A stretch of DNA of 57,228 nucleotides, taken from assembly GCA_016840095.1 (NCBI GenBank), contig JAEOSZ010000052.1, positions 1 to 57,228 on the forward strand, in the 5' to 3' direction. Below the pieces are notes generated by a model, which saw nothing but the letters and a program-made list of their open reading frames with translations, searched no databases and was not told where the DNA came from. The stretch is from Candidatus Heimdallarchaeota archaeon. Lineage in GTDB: Archaea > Asgardarchaeota > Heimdallarchaeia > Heimdallarchaeales > Heimdallarchaeaceae. A program made the translations under genes and the position numbers. Position 1 is the stretch's first letter. The number at the start of each line of letters is the position of its first letter. Below, one piece after another: positions 42,853-51,504 of this stretch.

Positions 42853-43829
42853 AGAATAAAGAACTAATCAAGGTAATTGAGGAAACCGTTTCTCGAGAAG
42901 ACGTGAAATACGTCATCGGTTATAAGAGAGGCACATATGGTTTTCAAATCAAACCTGCCTTTGCATATAGCGCTGAAACCGCAAAGGAGTTCTTTTACTC
43001 TCCATTATGTTCAAAAAATTTAGCAATTTATCCACTTCTGGAGGAAAAACTACCATTACGAAGAGGGGAAGAAGAGGATAAAAGAAAAATCGGTATCGTT
43101 GTGAAGGGATGTGATTCTAGGGCAATAATTCAAATCATCCAAGAGAAAGGTTTGGAAAGAGAAGATGTTGTTCTAATTGGTATTCCTTGTAAAGGTGTAA
43201 TAGAGCCTAAGAAAATAGAAAGCAGATTTCCTAGGCAATCAAAATTTGTTGAAGTTGAGGAAAAGGATGGTAATTATGTCTTCGAAATTGATGGAAAAAG
43301 CCAAGTGATTCCTAAAGGAGAATTACTTTCAGATGTTTGCAAAAGCTGTGAATATCCAAATCCACCTTTATATGATGTTTTGATTGGAGAGATAGAAGAA
43401 GAATTTGAACCTGAACAATTTAGCAGAGTAGATGAATTAGCTGAGAAGTCTTTGGAAGAGAGATGGGCGTATTGGGAGAAACATTTCCAGAATTGTATAC
43501 GTTGTTATGCTTGTAGAGAAGCATGTCCTCTTTGTTATTGTAAAACCTGTATGGCAGATTTGTTAGATCCCCAATGGGTTAGACGATCAGTTAACCTATC
43601 AGAAAATACTGCTTGGAACGTTATGCGAGCATTTCATCTTGCAGGTAGGTGTATCAGTTGTGGTGAATGTGAACGTTCGTGTCCTGTTAATATTCCATTA
43701 ATGGAATTGAACAAATTCATTGAGAAAGAAGTCAAAGAGATGTTTAATTATACATCTGGAATTGATGTTGAAGAAAAACCATTCTTAGGAAGTTTTCGAC
43801 CAGATGATCCGGAGGATTTCATCAAGTAG
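42846..43829 (+). CDS. FrhB/FdhB-like Fe-S subunit of the Flx-Hdr complex
   Basis: 327 residues. The N-terminal FrhB/FdhB-like half has RKIGIVVKGCDSRAIIQI and VVLIGIPCKGVIEP; then VCKSCEY and two 4Fe-4S motifs, CIRCYACREACPLCYCKTC and CISCGECERSCPVNIP. It resembles the Fe-S proteins encoded beside hdrA in Flx clusters (FlxB/FlxC type). Role: relay between the flavoprotein and HdrA. The assignment to FlxB or FlxC is not certain, so no symbol is given. It overlaps mvhD and is followed after 8 bases by the next gene. Confidence 0.75.
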   Translation: MVENKELIKVIEETVSREDVKYVIGYKRGTYGFQIKPAFAYSAETAKEFFYSPLCSKNLAIYPLLEEKLPLRRGEEEDKRKIGIVVKGCDSRAIIQIIQEKGLEREDVVLIGIPCKGVIEPKKIESRFPRQSKFVEVEEKDGNYVFEIDGKSQVIPKGELLSDVCKSCEYPNPPLYDVLIGEIEEEFEPEQFSRVDELAEKSLEERWAYWEKHFQNCIRCYACREACPLCYCKTCMADLLDPQWVRRSVNLSENTAWNVMRAFHLAGRCISCGECERSCPVNIPLMELNKFIEKEVKEMFNYTSGIDVEEKPFLGSFRPDDPEDFIK

Positions 43830-43837
43830 GTGATAAA

Positions 43838-44875
43838 ATGGAACAATTGTTATTAGAAAAGGAAAAACTGTCTGAGTTGCTTAAAGAGATTGGATCAAAG
43901 TATGAACTTATTGGACCAAAGGAAGAAAACGGATTTCTAGCGTTCAAAAAGATAGAAGATCCAAAAGAGATTAACTTGGATGTATTGCTCTCAAGAGTAC
44001 CTCCTAAATCTTTGATATTTCAACAAACTGAAACACTCTTCAAGTATGCCAAAGGTAAAGATTCCAAAGTTCAAACACCTCAAATTGATGAATCTCCTAG
44101 AGTTATTTTTGGAATTCGACCTTGTGACGCTAGAGGATATGATATTCTAGACCCAGTTTTTATGGGTAAAAAAGAAGACGACTACAAAGACCCATTTTAT
44201 ACTAAGAGAAGAAATAGAAGTCTACTAATAGGTGTTAGTTGCAATGAACCAGATACAAACTGCTTCTGCACTTCATTTGATGACAGTCCAGCAAATCCTA
44301 AACATTTAGACATTCTCTTTACAGATATTGGTGATTATTATTATATTGAAGTTGTTACTGAAAAAGGACAAGATCTAATTAAGAATGTTAGTAAAATTTT
44401 CTCCAAAGCAACTGATAAGGAAACCAGTTTAAGAAAAGAAACTGAAAACGCAGCAATTAATGCAATTTCTAGAAAAATGAATACTGAAGGTGCCGCAGAA
44501 AAACTAAATGGACTATTTAATCATGAGTTCTGGTTCGAAGCTGCCAGAGGTTGTATTGGTTGTGGAATTTGTACATATTTATGTCCAACATGTCATTGTT
44601 TTGATATGCAAGACGAAAGTACTTTGAAACTTGGTGGAAAAGTTCGTGTTTGGGACTCCTGCATGTATCCTGAATATACTCATCATGCTTCAGGTCATAA
44701 TCCTCGTCCTTCGAGGATGAACAGAGTTCGAAATAGAGTCTATCACAAATTCAACTACTTCCCCAAAAATGATGGTATTTTTGGTTGCACTGGTTGTGGT
44801 AGATGTATAGATTATTGTCCTGTAAATATTGACATAATCGAAATAATTGATGATGTTAAGGAGGTTAAGGCATGA
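43838..44875 (+). CDS. AsrA/sulfhydrogenase-beta-like 4Fe-4S protein
   Basis: 345 residues. The N-terminal half has GIRPCDARGYDILDPVF and SCNEPDTNCFCTSFD, and the C-terminal half two 4Fe-4S motifs: CIGCGICTYLCPTCHCFD and CTGCGRCIDYCPVNID. Same layout as sulfite reductase subunit AsrA and sulfhydrogenase beta. In this operon it would carry electrons between the FNR-like protein encoded next and the Hdr side. Its ATGA overlap with the next gene indicates a heterodimer. No sirohaem motif is present, so a sulfite reductase role is not implied. Confidence 0.82.
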   Translation: MEQLLLEKEKLSELLKEIGSKYELIGPKEENGFLAFKKIEDPKEINLDVLLSRVPPKSLIFQQTETLFKYAKGKDSKVQTPQIDESPRVIFGIRPCDARGYDILDPVFMGKKEDDYKDPFYTKRRNRSLLIGVSCNEPDTNCFCTSFDDSPANPKHLDILFTDIGDYYYIEVVTEKGQDLIKNVSKIFSKATDKETSLRKETENAAINAISRKMNTEGAAEKLNGLFNHEFWFEAARGCIGCGICTYLCPTCHCFDMQDESTLKLGGKVRVWDSCMYPEYTHHASGHNPRPSRMNRVRNRVYHKFNYFPKNDGIFGCTGCGRCIDYCPVNIDIIEIIDDVKEVKA

Positions 44876-45717
44876 CAGATGAGAATCCCTATCAACCTTG
44901 GTTAGCTAAAATAATCAACATTAAAGAAGAAGCAAGCGGAGCAAGAGCTATTAAGACTTTCAAACTTGAGTTTCAAGATGAGGAAGTAAAGAAGAATTTC
45001 ACCTATTTACCAGGTCAATGTGTCATGATTAGCGTATTAGGCACTGGAGAAAGCATGTTTGCTATTTCATCATCACCCACCCAGCAAGGTTATATTGAAG
45101 TCAGTGTTATGAGATATGGAAAACACACAACTACACTTCATCAAAAGGATGTTGGAGATATTGTAGGTGTAAGAGGTCCTTATGGTAACAATTTTCCATT
45201 AGAAGAATGGAAAGGTAAAAACATGTTATTCTTAGGTGGAGGAATAGGTCAAGCTCCACTTCGTTCTGTTTATAATTACTGCATAGATAATAGAGAAGAT
45301 TATGCAAACATAGACATCGTTTATGGTGCTCGAACATCTAGTGATCTTTGTTACAAAGATGAATTTGCAGAAATGCGTAAAAAGGGTGATAATATAAGTG
45401 TCCATCTTTCAATAGATGTTGAAGAAGAAGGGTGGAAAGAATTTGTGGGATTTGTTCCTGATAACTTAAAGAGAATAGAACCCTCACCAGAAAATACGAT
45501 CGCAATAACTTGTGGTCCCCCAATTATGATTAGATTTGTAATTCAAGCTCTATTGGAATTAGGTTTCAAAGAAGAGCAAATTTATACAACTTTGGAAATG
45601 AGAATGAAATGCGGGATAGGAATGTGTGGCAGGTGCAACATAGGAAATCTCTATGTTTGCAGAGATGGACCAGTATTCTCATATGTCCAAATTAAGGATA
45701 TTCAAGGAGATATGTAA
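44872..45717 (+). CDS. flxA: FAD/NAD(P)-binding ferredoxin-reductase-like subunit (FlxA/AsrB/sulfhydrogenase-gamma type)
   Basis: 281 residues. FAD-domain motif YLPGQCVMISVLG near residues 43-55, GVRGPYGNNFP, NAD-domain loop MLFLGGGIGQAPLRSVYNY near 122-139, DIVYGARTSSDL, and the C-terminal cluster motif EMRMKCGIGMCGRCNIG (C-x4-C-x2-C, with a later C). This is the NAD(P)H oxidation site of the predicted complex. NADH rather than NADPH cannot be told from sequence alone. With the preceding AsrA-like protein it forms the module seen in sulfhydrogenases and Flx complexes. Confidence 0.85.
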   Translation: MTDENPYQPWLAKIINIKEEASGARAIKTFKLEFQDEEVKKNFTYLPGQCVMISVLGTGESMFAISSSPTQQGYIEVSVMRYGKHTTTLHQKDVGDIVGVRGPYGNNFPLEEWKGKNMLFLGGGIGQAPLRSVYNYCIDNREDYANIDIVYGARTSSDLCYKDEFAEMRKKGDNISVHLSIDVEEEGWKEFVGFVPDNLKRIEPSPENTIAITCGPPIMIRFVIQALLELGFKEEQIYTTLEMRMKCGIGMCGRCNIGNLYVCRDGPVFSYVQIKDIQGDM

Positions 45718-45732
45718 AGGCGTGAAAACATT

Positions 45733-47700
45733 ATGAAAATTGGAGTTTATGTTTGTGAATGTGGAACCAACATTGCAAGTACTGTTGATGTTGAGGAATT
45801 AGTAGAACAAGCAAAAGAATTTCCAAATGTAGAAGTAAGTAGATTGTACAAGTATGTCTGTTCTGATCCTGGTCAAGAGATTATTAAAAGTGACATTGAT
45901 GAAAAAGGATTAGATAGAATAGTGGTTGCTGCATGTTCACCTCGAATGCATGAGCCAACATTCAGAGCTGTTCTTGAAGATAAAGGATTGAATCCTTATG
46001 TCTTAGAAATTGTAAATATTCGAGAACAAGTTTCCTGGGTTCATGATAAGAAGGAAACAGGTACTGAAAAAGCTGCTTCACTGCTTAAAGGTGCAGTTGT
46101 TAGAGCTGCTTTGATGCATCCATTAGAGAGAAAGAAAGTAGGAGTAACACACACAGCACTTGTAATCGGTGGAGGTATAGCTGGAATCCAAGCAGCACTT
46201 GACTTAGCTGATATGGGATTTGAGACCACACTGGTAGAAAAATCTGCAACAATTGGAGGAAAAATGGCACAACTAGATAAGACCTTTCCAACACTAGATT
46301 GTTCCGCATGTATCTTAAGTCCCAAAATGGTAGATGTCAGTCGTCATCCAAATATCGATTTAATGGCTTTGAGTGAAGTTGTAGAAGTCGATGGTTATGT
46401 AGGAAATTTCAAAGTTAAAATACAAAGAAATCCTCGTTACGTAATTGAAGATAAATGCACTCTCTGTGATGATTGTGTTCCAGTATGTCCAGTTATTGAA
46501 CATGATGAGTTCAACCAAGGATTTACACCAAGAAGAGCAATTTACATCCCCTATCCTCAAGCAGTCCCAGCATCTTATCTTATTGATCCCAATTCTTGTT
46601 TAGGAATAGATCCTCTCATCTGTTCGAAATGTAAAGATGTCTGTGGTCCAGAAGCAATTGATTTTGATCAACAACCAAAAATTATAGAGAAAGAATTTGG
46701 TGCAATAGTTGTTGCTACTGGTTACGAAACTTATCCAATAGAAAATATAGGTGAGTATGGATATGGAACAATTCCAGATGTTATTTCAGGCTTAGATTTT
46801 GAAAGAATAATTTCTGCAAGTGGTCCAACCTTAGGAAAAATACGTCGTCCATCTGATGGGAAAGTGCCAGAAACAGTAGTTTTCATTCATTGTGCAGGTT
46901 CTAGAGATCCAAGTAAACATTTGCCGTATTGTTCAAAGGTCTGCTGTATGTATGCAACAAAACATGCTTTACAGTACAAACATGTTGTTCATGATGGAAC
47001 AGCTATTAACTTCTTCATAGATGTGAGAACAGCAGGTAAGGATTATGAGGAATTCTATCAAAGAGCAGCTGAAGAAGACCAAGTAATTTACATACGTGGT
47101 AAAGTATCTGAAATATTCCAAGATGGAGAAAAATTGCTTATTAAGGGAGCCGATACTTTAACTGGAGAAACAGTAGAACTCCATGCTGATTTAGTAGTTC
47201 TAGCTACAGGAATAATCCCAAGTAAAGGTACTAAGGAAATTGCTAGTCTTCTAAACTTATCAGTTGGTATGAATGGATTCATCAGAGAAGCACATCCAAA
47301 ACTTAAACCAGTTGACACAGCAATTTCAGGAATCTTTGTTGCAGGTACAGCTACTGGTCCTAAAGATATTCCAGATACAGTTTCAAATGCAAGTGGTGCA
47401 GCTTCTAGAGCAGCAGGTATTTTATCTCAAGATGAGTTAGAAATTGAAGGAACTGTTGCAACTGTTGATGAAGATCTTTGTAGAGGTTGTGGTCTATGTG
47501 CTGAAGCTTGTCCTTATAGTGCTATTGAAGTTAATGCAGTTAATAAATACGGACACACTATGCGAGTTGCTTTTGTCAATGAAGCTCTCTGCAAAGGATG
47601 TGGAAGCTGTGCTGCAGCTTGTCTGAACAGTGCTATCAATCAACTAGGATATACTGATAGTCAAATTCTTGCCCTTATTGAGGCATTGGGAGAGGATTAA
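45733..47700 (+). CDS. hdrA: HdrA, flavin electron-bifurcating subunit of heterodisulfide reductase
   Basis: 655 residues, full-length HdrA. N-terminal cluster-region motif VYVCECGTNIASTVDV, FAD loop ALVIGGGIAGIQAALDLADM (143-162), HdrA-specific cluster motif LDCSACILSPKM (189-200), first ferredoxin pair CTLCDDCVPVCPV (242-253) and CLGIDPLICSKCKDVCGPEA, FAD half FIHCAGSRD with SKVCCMYATKHA, and C-terminal clusters CRGCGLCAEACPYS and CKGCGSCAAACLNS. The FAD of HdrA splits electrons between ferredoxin and a high-potential acceptor. All recognised cluster cysteines are present and none is replaced by selenocysteine. Confidence 0.95.
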   Translation: MKIGVYVCECGTNIASTVDVEELVEQAKEFPNVEVSRLYKYVCSDPGQEIIKSDIDEKGLDRIVVAACSPRMHEPTFRAVLEDKGLNPYVLEIVNIREQVSWVHDKKETGTEKAASLLKGAVVRAALMHPLERKKVGVTHTALVIGGGIAGIQAALDLADMGFETTLVEKSATIGGKMAQLDKTFPTLDCSACILSPKMVDVSRHPNIDLMALSEVVEVDGYVGNFKVKIQRNPRYVIEDKCTLCDDCVPVCPVIEHDEFNQGFTPRRAIYIPYPQAVPASYLIDPNSCLGIDPLICSKCKDVCGPEAIDFDQQPKIIEKEFGAIVVATGYETYPIENIGEYGYGTIPDVISGLDFERIISASGPTLGKIRRPSDGKVPETVVFIHCAGSRDPSKHLPYCSKVCCMYATKHALQYKHVVHDGTAINFFIDVRTAGKDYEEFYQRAAEEDQVIYIRGKVSEIFQDGEKLLIKGADTLTGETVELHADLVVLATGIIPSKGTKEIASLLNLSVGMNGFIREAHPKLKPVDTAISGIFVAGTATGPKDIPDTVSNASGAASRAAGILSQDELEIEGTVATVDEDLCRGCGLCAEACPYSAIEVNAVNKYGHTMRVAFVNEALCKGCGSCAAACLNSAINQLGYTDSQILALIEALGED

Positions 47701-47710
47701 AGAGGTGTAG

Positions 47711-48124
47711 ATGATGTCATATGAATATATAAAATTCGGAAAAGAGGAGAAAGCCTTCATTGCTAAAATTGAAGAAATCTCTGGTGAGAACATCTACAGC
47801 TGCTACCAATGTGGCAAGTGTTCTGCAGGTTGTGTTTTCAGTGATAAAATGGATAGAAGTGTAAATCAACTTATACATCTTATCCAAATAGGGCAAAAAG
47901 AGAAAGTTTTGCAGGCAAATACTCACTGGGTATGTTCTAGTTGTTTAACATGTTCAGTAAGGTGTCCCAGAGAAATAGATGTTGCTGCATTAATGGAAGC
48001 AGTCAGAGAATATTGTTTAAGAGAGGAACCTGAAAAAATCAAAATTTCAGAAATTCCTAAAGAAGTATTAGATAAACTACCAAACATTGCATTGGTTAGT
48101 AATTTTCGGAAGAAAACAGGGTGA
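47711..48124 (+). CDS. hdrC: HdrC, 4Fe-4S subunit
   Basis: 137 residues with the two HdrC 4Fe-4S motifs CYQCGKCSAGC (31-41) and CSSCLTCSVRCP (75-86). It passes electrons from HdrA to HdrB. The start is ATG 47711, with AGAGGTG upstream; a second ATG follows immediately. Order hdrA-hdrC-hdrB with short gaps (10 and 7 bases) is common in HdrABC clusters. Confidence 0.92.
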   Translation: MMSYEYIKFGKEEKAFIAKIEEISGENIYSCYQCGKCSAGCVFSDKMDRSVNQLIHLIQIGQKEKVLQANTHWVCSSCLTCSVRCPREIDVAALMEAVREYCLREEPEKIKISEIPKEVLDKLPNIALVSNFRKKTG

Positions 48125-48131
48125 TATATAA

Positions 48132-49049
48132 ATGGTACAATACTCATACTTCCCAGGATGTAACCTTAAAACCAACGCCAAAGGGTTTGAAGAAACAGCA
48201 ATTGCAGTTAGTAAAAAGCTAAGTTCAGAGTTAGTTGAAATGCCAAACTGGAATTGTTGTGGAACCGTACATACCATGACTTCTGACAATATCATGAAAC
48301 GTATTGCTCCTACTAGAGTGTTATCAAGATCAAGAAAACACATAGAAGAGCTAGAGGAATCGCCAAACCAAGTTGTGACACTTTGTTCAATGTGTAACAG
48401 CACACTCAAAATTGTTAACAAAGAAATTAACGATGATGAAGATACTCTAGTTAAAATCAACTACCAGCTAGAAGAAGATGAAGAAACTTATGAAAAAGAT
48501 ATGGAAGTAAAACACTTCTTAGAGATTCTCAGAGATTCAGTTGGTTATGATGAAATTTCCAAGAAAGTTGTTAAACCACTTAAAGGCATGAAAGTTTCTC
48601 CTTACTATGGGTGTATGTTGCTACATCCTGAAGAAGCTAAAATTGATGATGAGGAGATGCCAGATGTTTTAGAAAGTTTAGTTGAAAGTTTAGGTGCTGA
48701 ACTAGTAATGTCACCTTTATTCAAATATTGTTGTGGATCTTATCACATTGTTGATCAAGAAGATATTGTATCTTCACAAGTCCAAAAAATTGTTGAAGCT
48801 GCAACAAGAAGAGGTGCTAATTCACTTGTTGTAGCCTGTCCATTATGTGCATACAATATAGATCAACAACAAAAAGCAATGGCAAAAATATCACCAAGTT
48901 TTAGACCAATTCCAGTCTTTTACTTTACTCAATTGATGGCTATAGCGATGGGAGAACCAATCAAGATAAATCATTTTAATGATCATTTCATTAATCCTGA
49001 ACCTCTCCTCAAGGATCTGGGATTAACTGGGAGGAAAAAAACAAAATAG
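48132..49049 (+). CDS. hdrB: HdrB, CCG-domain subunit
   Basis: 305 residues with two cysteine-rich (CCG) motifs: the first YFPGCNLKT, EMPNWNCCGTVHT and TLCSMCNST; the second PYYGCMLLH, KYCCGSYHI and ACPLCAYN. These bind the noncubane 4Fe-4S clusters at which heterodisulfide is reduced. In methanogens HdrB ends with a disulfide (CoM-S-S-CoB). No coenzyme M or B genes are visible here, so the natural disulfide or direct acceptor is unknown. The following genes suggest that it may hand electrons to a fumarate-reductase-like protein. Confidence 0.92.
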   Translation: MVQYSYFPGCNLKTNAKGFEETAIAVSKKLSSELVEMPNWNCCGTVHTMTSDNIMKRIAPTRVLSRSRKHIEELEESPNQVVTLCSMCNSTLKIVNKEINDDEDTLVKINYQLEEDEETYEKDMEVKHFLEILRDSVGYDEISKKVVKPLKGMKVSPYYGCMLLHPEEAKIDDEEMPDVLESLVESLGAELVMSPLFKYCCGSYHIVDQEDIVSSQVQKIVEAATRRGANSLVVACPLCAYNIDQQQKAMAKISPSFRPIPVFYFTQLMAIAMGEPIKINHFNDHFINPEPLLKDLGLTGRKKTK

Positions 49050-49059
49050 AGGATTAAAA

Positions 49060-49779
49060 ATGTCAAAGACAAAAACAAAAGAAGAGAATGCACTCCCCAC
49101 AGTGAAAATATACATTATGGGCTCAGCACATGAAGTACCAGCTTCTCTAACTATTATGAAAGCAATGGAGTATGCTGGATTCAAAATCAAAAGGGGATCA
49201 GGATGTAGAGCAGGATTCTGTGGAGCTTGTGGAACTGTCTATCGAAAAGCAGGTGACTACAGAATCTATGCTGCATTAGCATGTCAGACACAAGTTGAAG
49301 ACGGAATGGTTTTAACACAATTACCATTCATACCTGCTCCAAAAGGAAAATATGATGTAGATAAACTTCTACCAACTGCAAGCTCAATTCTGAAATTCTA
49401 TCCAGAAGTAGCAAGGTGCTTGAGCTGCAATGCATGTTCCAAAGTTTGTCCTCAAGAGATACAAGTTATGGACTATGTGCAATATAGTCTCCAAGGTCAG
49501 ATTGACAAAGCTGCAGAGGAATCATTTGATTGCGTTCAATGTGGTTTATGTGCAATTCGATGTCCTGCAGAGATAGCACAATATCATGTCGGTATGCTTG
49601 CCAGAAGACTACACGGGAAGTACAATATGAGCACTCCTGAATCTCTACAGGAAAGAGTTGCAGAAATCGATAATGGTGTTTATGAAGAAGGTTTCAATGA
49701 TCTAATATCGCTCTCAAAGAATGATTTGAAGAAGAGATACACTGAACGAGATTTCGTAGATCAGAAAAAGGCGGGATGA
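49060..49779 (+). CDS. Fumarate/succinate dehydrogenase-like Fe-S protein (TfrB-like, without CCG domain)
   Basis: 239 residues. A plant-type 2Fe-2S domain has Cys49, Cys54, Cys57 and Cys75 (GSGCRAGFCGACG with ALAC). It is followed by two 4Fe-4S motifs: CLSCNACSKVCP (120-131) and CVQCGLCAIRCP (158-169). The order is that of SdhB/FrdB and of the N-terminal half of thiol:fumarate reductase TfrB. The HdrB-like C-terminal half of TfrB is missing, but hdrB lies just upstream. It overlaps the next gene by 4 bases (ATGA), so the two subunits form a unit. No anchor subunit follows, so the complex is soluble. Confidence 0.85.
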   Translation: MSKTKTKEENALPTVKIYIMGSAHEVPASLTIMKAMEYAGFKIKRGSGCRAGFCGACGTVYRKAGDYRIYAALACQTQVEDGMVLTQLPFIPAPKGKYDVDKLLPTASSILKFYPEVARCLSCNACSKVCPQEIQVMDYVQYSLQGQIDKAAEESFDCVQCGLCAIRCPAEIAQYHVGMLARRLHGKYNMSTPESLQERVAEIDNGVYEEGFNDLISLSKNDLKKRYTERDFVDQKKAG

Positions 49780-51446
49780 AAATGAAGATAATAAAAGGTT
49801 ACCCTGAAGATATGCGAAAAAGCATAGATAATGTAAATAAAACAAGAAGTAAGCGTATCGATCAAATTATAGAGGATTTAACTCTAGATGAAAGAAAAGA
49901 AGTACTTGACAATTTTCACCCAGATTACAATCCAAAGTATAAAAGAAATATTTCTTGGGGTCCAAACAAAGGCGATAATGTTCCAAACGAAGTAGCAGAT
50001 GTAATCGAAGCTTACCCAATGGTAAATCCAGATGATATTGATATGAACCAGATTGACTATGATATCAATACTTTAATCATTGGTGCTGGTGGAGCTGGAA
50101 CTTCAGCTGCACTATGGGCGAAATATTCTGGATTACCAAAAGAAGAGATATTGCTTGTAACAAAACTCAGACTTGGAGATTGTAACACTGTTATGGCTCA
50201 AGGAGGGATTCAAGCTGCAGATAGACCAGTAGATAATCCACTAATTCACTACCTTGATGCTATAGGTGGAGGACATTTTGAAAATAATCCCAAACTAGTT
50301 AGAGCTTTAGTCAATGATGGTCCTAAAATCATCAAATGGCATAAAGATCTTGGAATGATGTATGATTGTCTAGATGATGGTGAATTCATTGAAAATCCTG
50401 GTGGAGGAACATCTCGAAACAGGATGCATTGTTCAAAAGATTATACTGGAATGGAAATTTTTAGAACTCTAAAAGATGAAATTATCAACCATGATATTCC
50501 TTATCTTGAATTTAGTCCTGCAGTAGAACTCATAACTGATGAAACAGGAAAAATTGCTGGAGCTATATTGTACAATATCGAAACAAAACAGTATTTTGTT
50601 GTAAGAGCTAAAACCACAATCCTAACTACAGGAGGATTTGGTAGGCTCCACGTTGCAGGTTTTCCAACTACCAATCACTATGGGGCTACTATGGATGGTG
50701 TAGTTATGGCTTATAGGGCTGGCGTTAAGCTAAGAGATTTGGATGCAACACAATTTCATCCAACTGGTGCTGCATTTCCAGAACAGATAGTTGGATTACT
50801 AATTACAGAAAAAGTAAGAAGTTTAGGAGCACAAGTTCTAGGTCGAAACGGAGAACAAATATGTTACCCACTAGAACCCAGAGATGTTGAAGCATCATCC
50901 ATTATCAAATGTTGTACTGCTACTGATAATTATATTGAAACTCCAACTCAAATGAGAGGTGTTTGGTTAGACAGTCCTTTGATCGAGGAGATAAAAGGTA
51001 AAGGAACTATAATGGATAATCTTAGTGCAATGTTTAGAATGATGAACAGATTTGATATTGATATTACAGAGGATCCAATACTTGTTTATCCAACATTACA
51101 TTATCAGAATGGTGGTATAGAACATGATGAAAACTGTTATACCTCACTTAAAGGCCTTTTAGCTGCTGGAGAAATTTCTGGTGGAGTTCATGGTAAGAAT
51201 CGTCTTATGGGTAATTCTCTTTTAGAGATTAATGTTTTCGGCAGAAGAGCAGGTATAACAGCTGCAAAGGAATATGAGAAAAAGAGTACAGTTGGAAAAC
51301 TTTCTCTGGCACATGTTCATAAGTCGATTAAATCTTTAGATGCACTAAATCTAAAAGATAAGAGATATTCTCCAACAATTTTACCTGAATATAGAAGTGA
51401 TAATGTTAAAGATAGATTAGTTCAGTTGTATGAAGAATCTCTCTAA
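49776..51446 (+). CDS. Fumarate reductase/succinate dehydrogenase-like flavoprotein (TfrA-like)
   Basis: 556 residues. FAD motif IIGAGGAGTSAALWAKYSGL (101-120), TVMAQGGIQAA near 138-148, substrate pocket QFHPTG (His328), TEKVR (Thr344, Glu345, Arg348), EPRDVEAS with the catalytic-type Arg369, PTLHYQNGGIE (His442) and KNRLMGNS (Arg476). These keep the FrdA/SdhA dicarboxylate site. The His that binds FAD covalently in FrdA is Asn137 (CNTV), so FAD should be noncovalent, as in L-aspartate oxidase and TfrA. A 95-residue N-terminal extension is unusual. The operon ends here with a T-rich terminator. L-aspartate oxidase is the main alternative identity. Confidence 0.85.
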   Translation: MKMKIIKGYPEDMRKSIDNVNKTRSKRIDQIIEDLTLDERKEVLDNFHPDYNPKYKRNISWGPNKGDNVPNEVADVIEAYPMVNPDDIDMNQIDYDINTLIIGAGGAGTSAALWAKYSGLPKEEILLVTKLRLGDCNTVMAQGGIQAADRPVDNPLIHYLDAIGGGHFENNPKLVRALVNDGPKIIKWHKDLGMMYDCLDDGEFIENPGGGTSRNRMHCSKDYTGMEIFRTLKDEIINHDIPYLEFSPAVELITDETGKIAGAILYNIETKQYFVVRAKTTILTTGGFGRLHVAGFPTTNHYGATMDGVVMAYRAGVKLRDLDATQFHPTGAAFPEQIVGLLITEKVRSLGAQVLGRNGEQICYPLEPRDVEASSIIKCCTATDNYIETPTQMRGVWLDSPLIEEIKGKGTIMDNLSAMFRMMNRFDIDITEDPILVYPTLHYQNGGIEHDENCYTSLKGLLAAGEISGGVHGKNRLMGNSLLEINVFGRRAGITAAKEYEKKSTVGKLSLAHVHKSIKSLDALNLKDKRYSPTILPEYRSDNVKDRLVQLYEESL

Positions 51447-51448
51447 AC

Positions 51449-51480
51449 ACCCATCTTTTTTTCATAATTTTTTTATATGT
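51449..51480 (+). terminator. T-rich terminator at the end of the kor-flx-hdr-sdh operon
   Basis: Two T tracts (51457-51463 and 51468-51474) follow the last stop codon of the operon and precede the TATA box of the next gene. They mark the operon end. Confidence 0.5.
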
Positions 51481-51504
51481 ATATTTCTAAGAAAATCTGA
51501 TTCA

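Noticed and set aside
43838..44875. Dissimilatory sulfite reductase subunit
   Set aside because: AsrA-like motifs occur, but there is no sirohaem-binding catalytic subunit in the operon.
39495..51446. Methanogenesis gene cluster
   Set aside because: Hdr and MvhD genes suggest it, but no mcr, mtr or F420-hydrogenase catalytic subunits are present. Hdr here more likely serves a Flx-type or fumarate-linked role.
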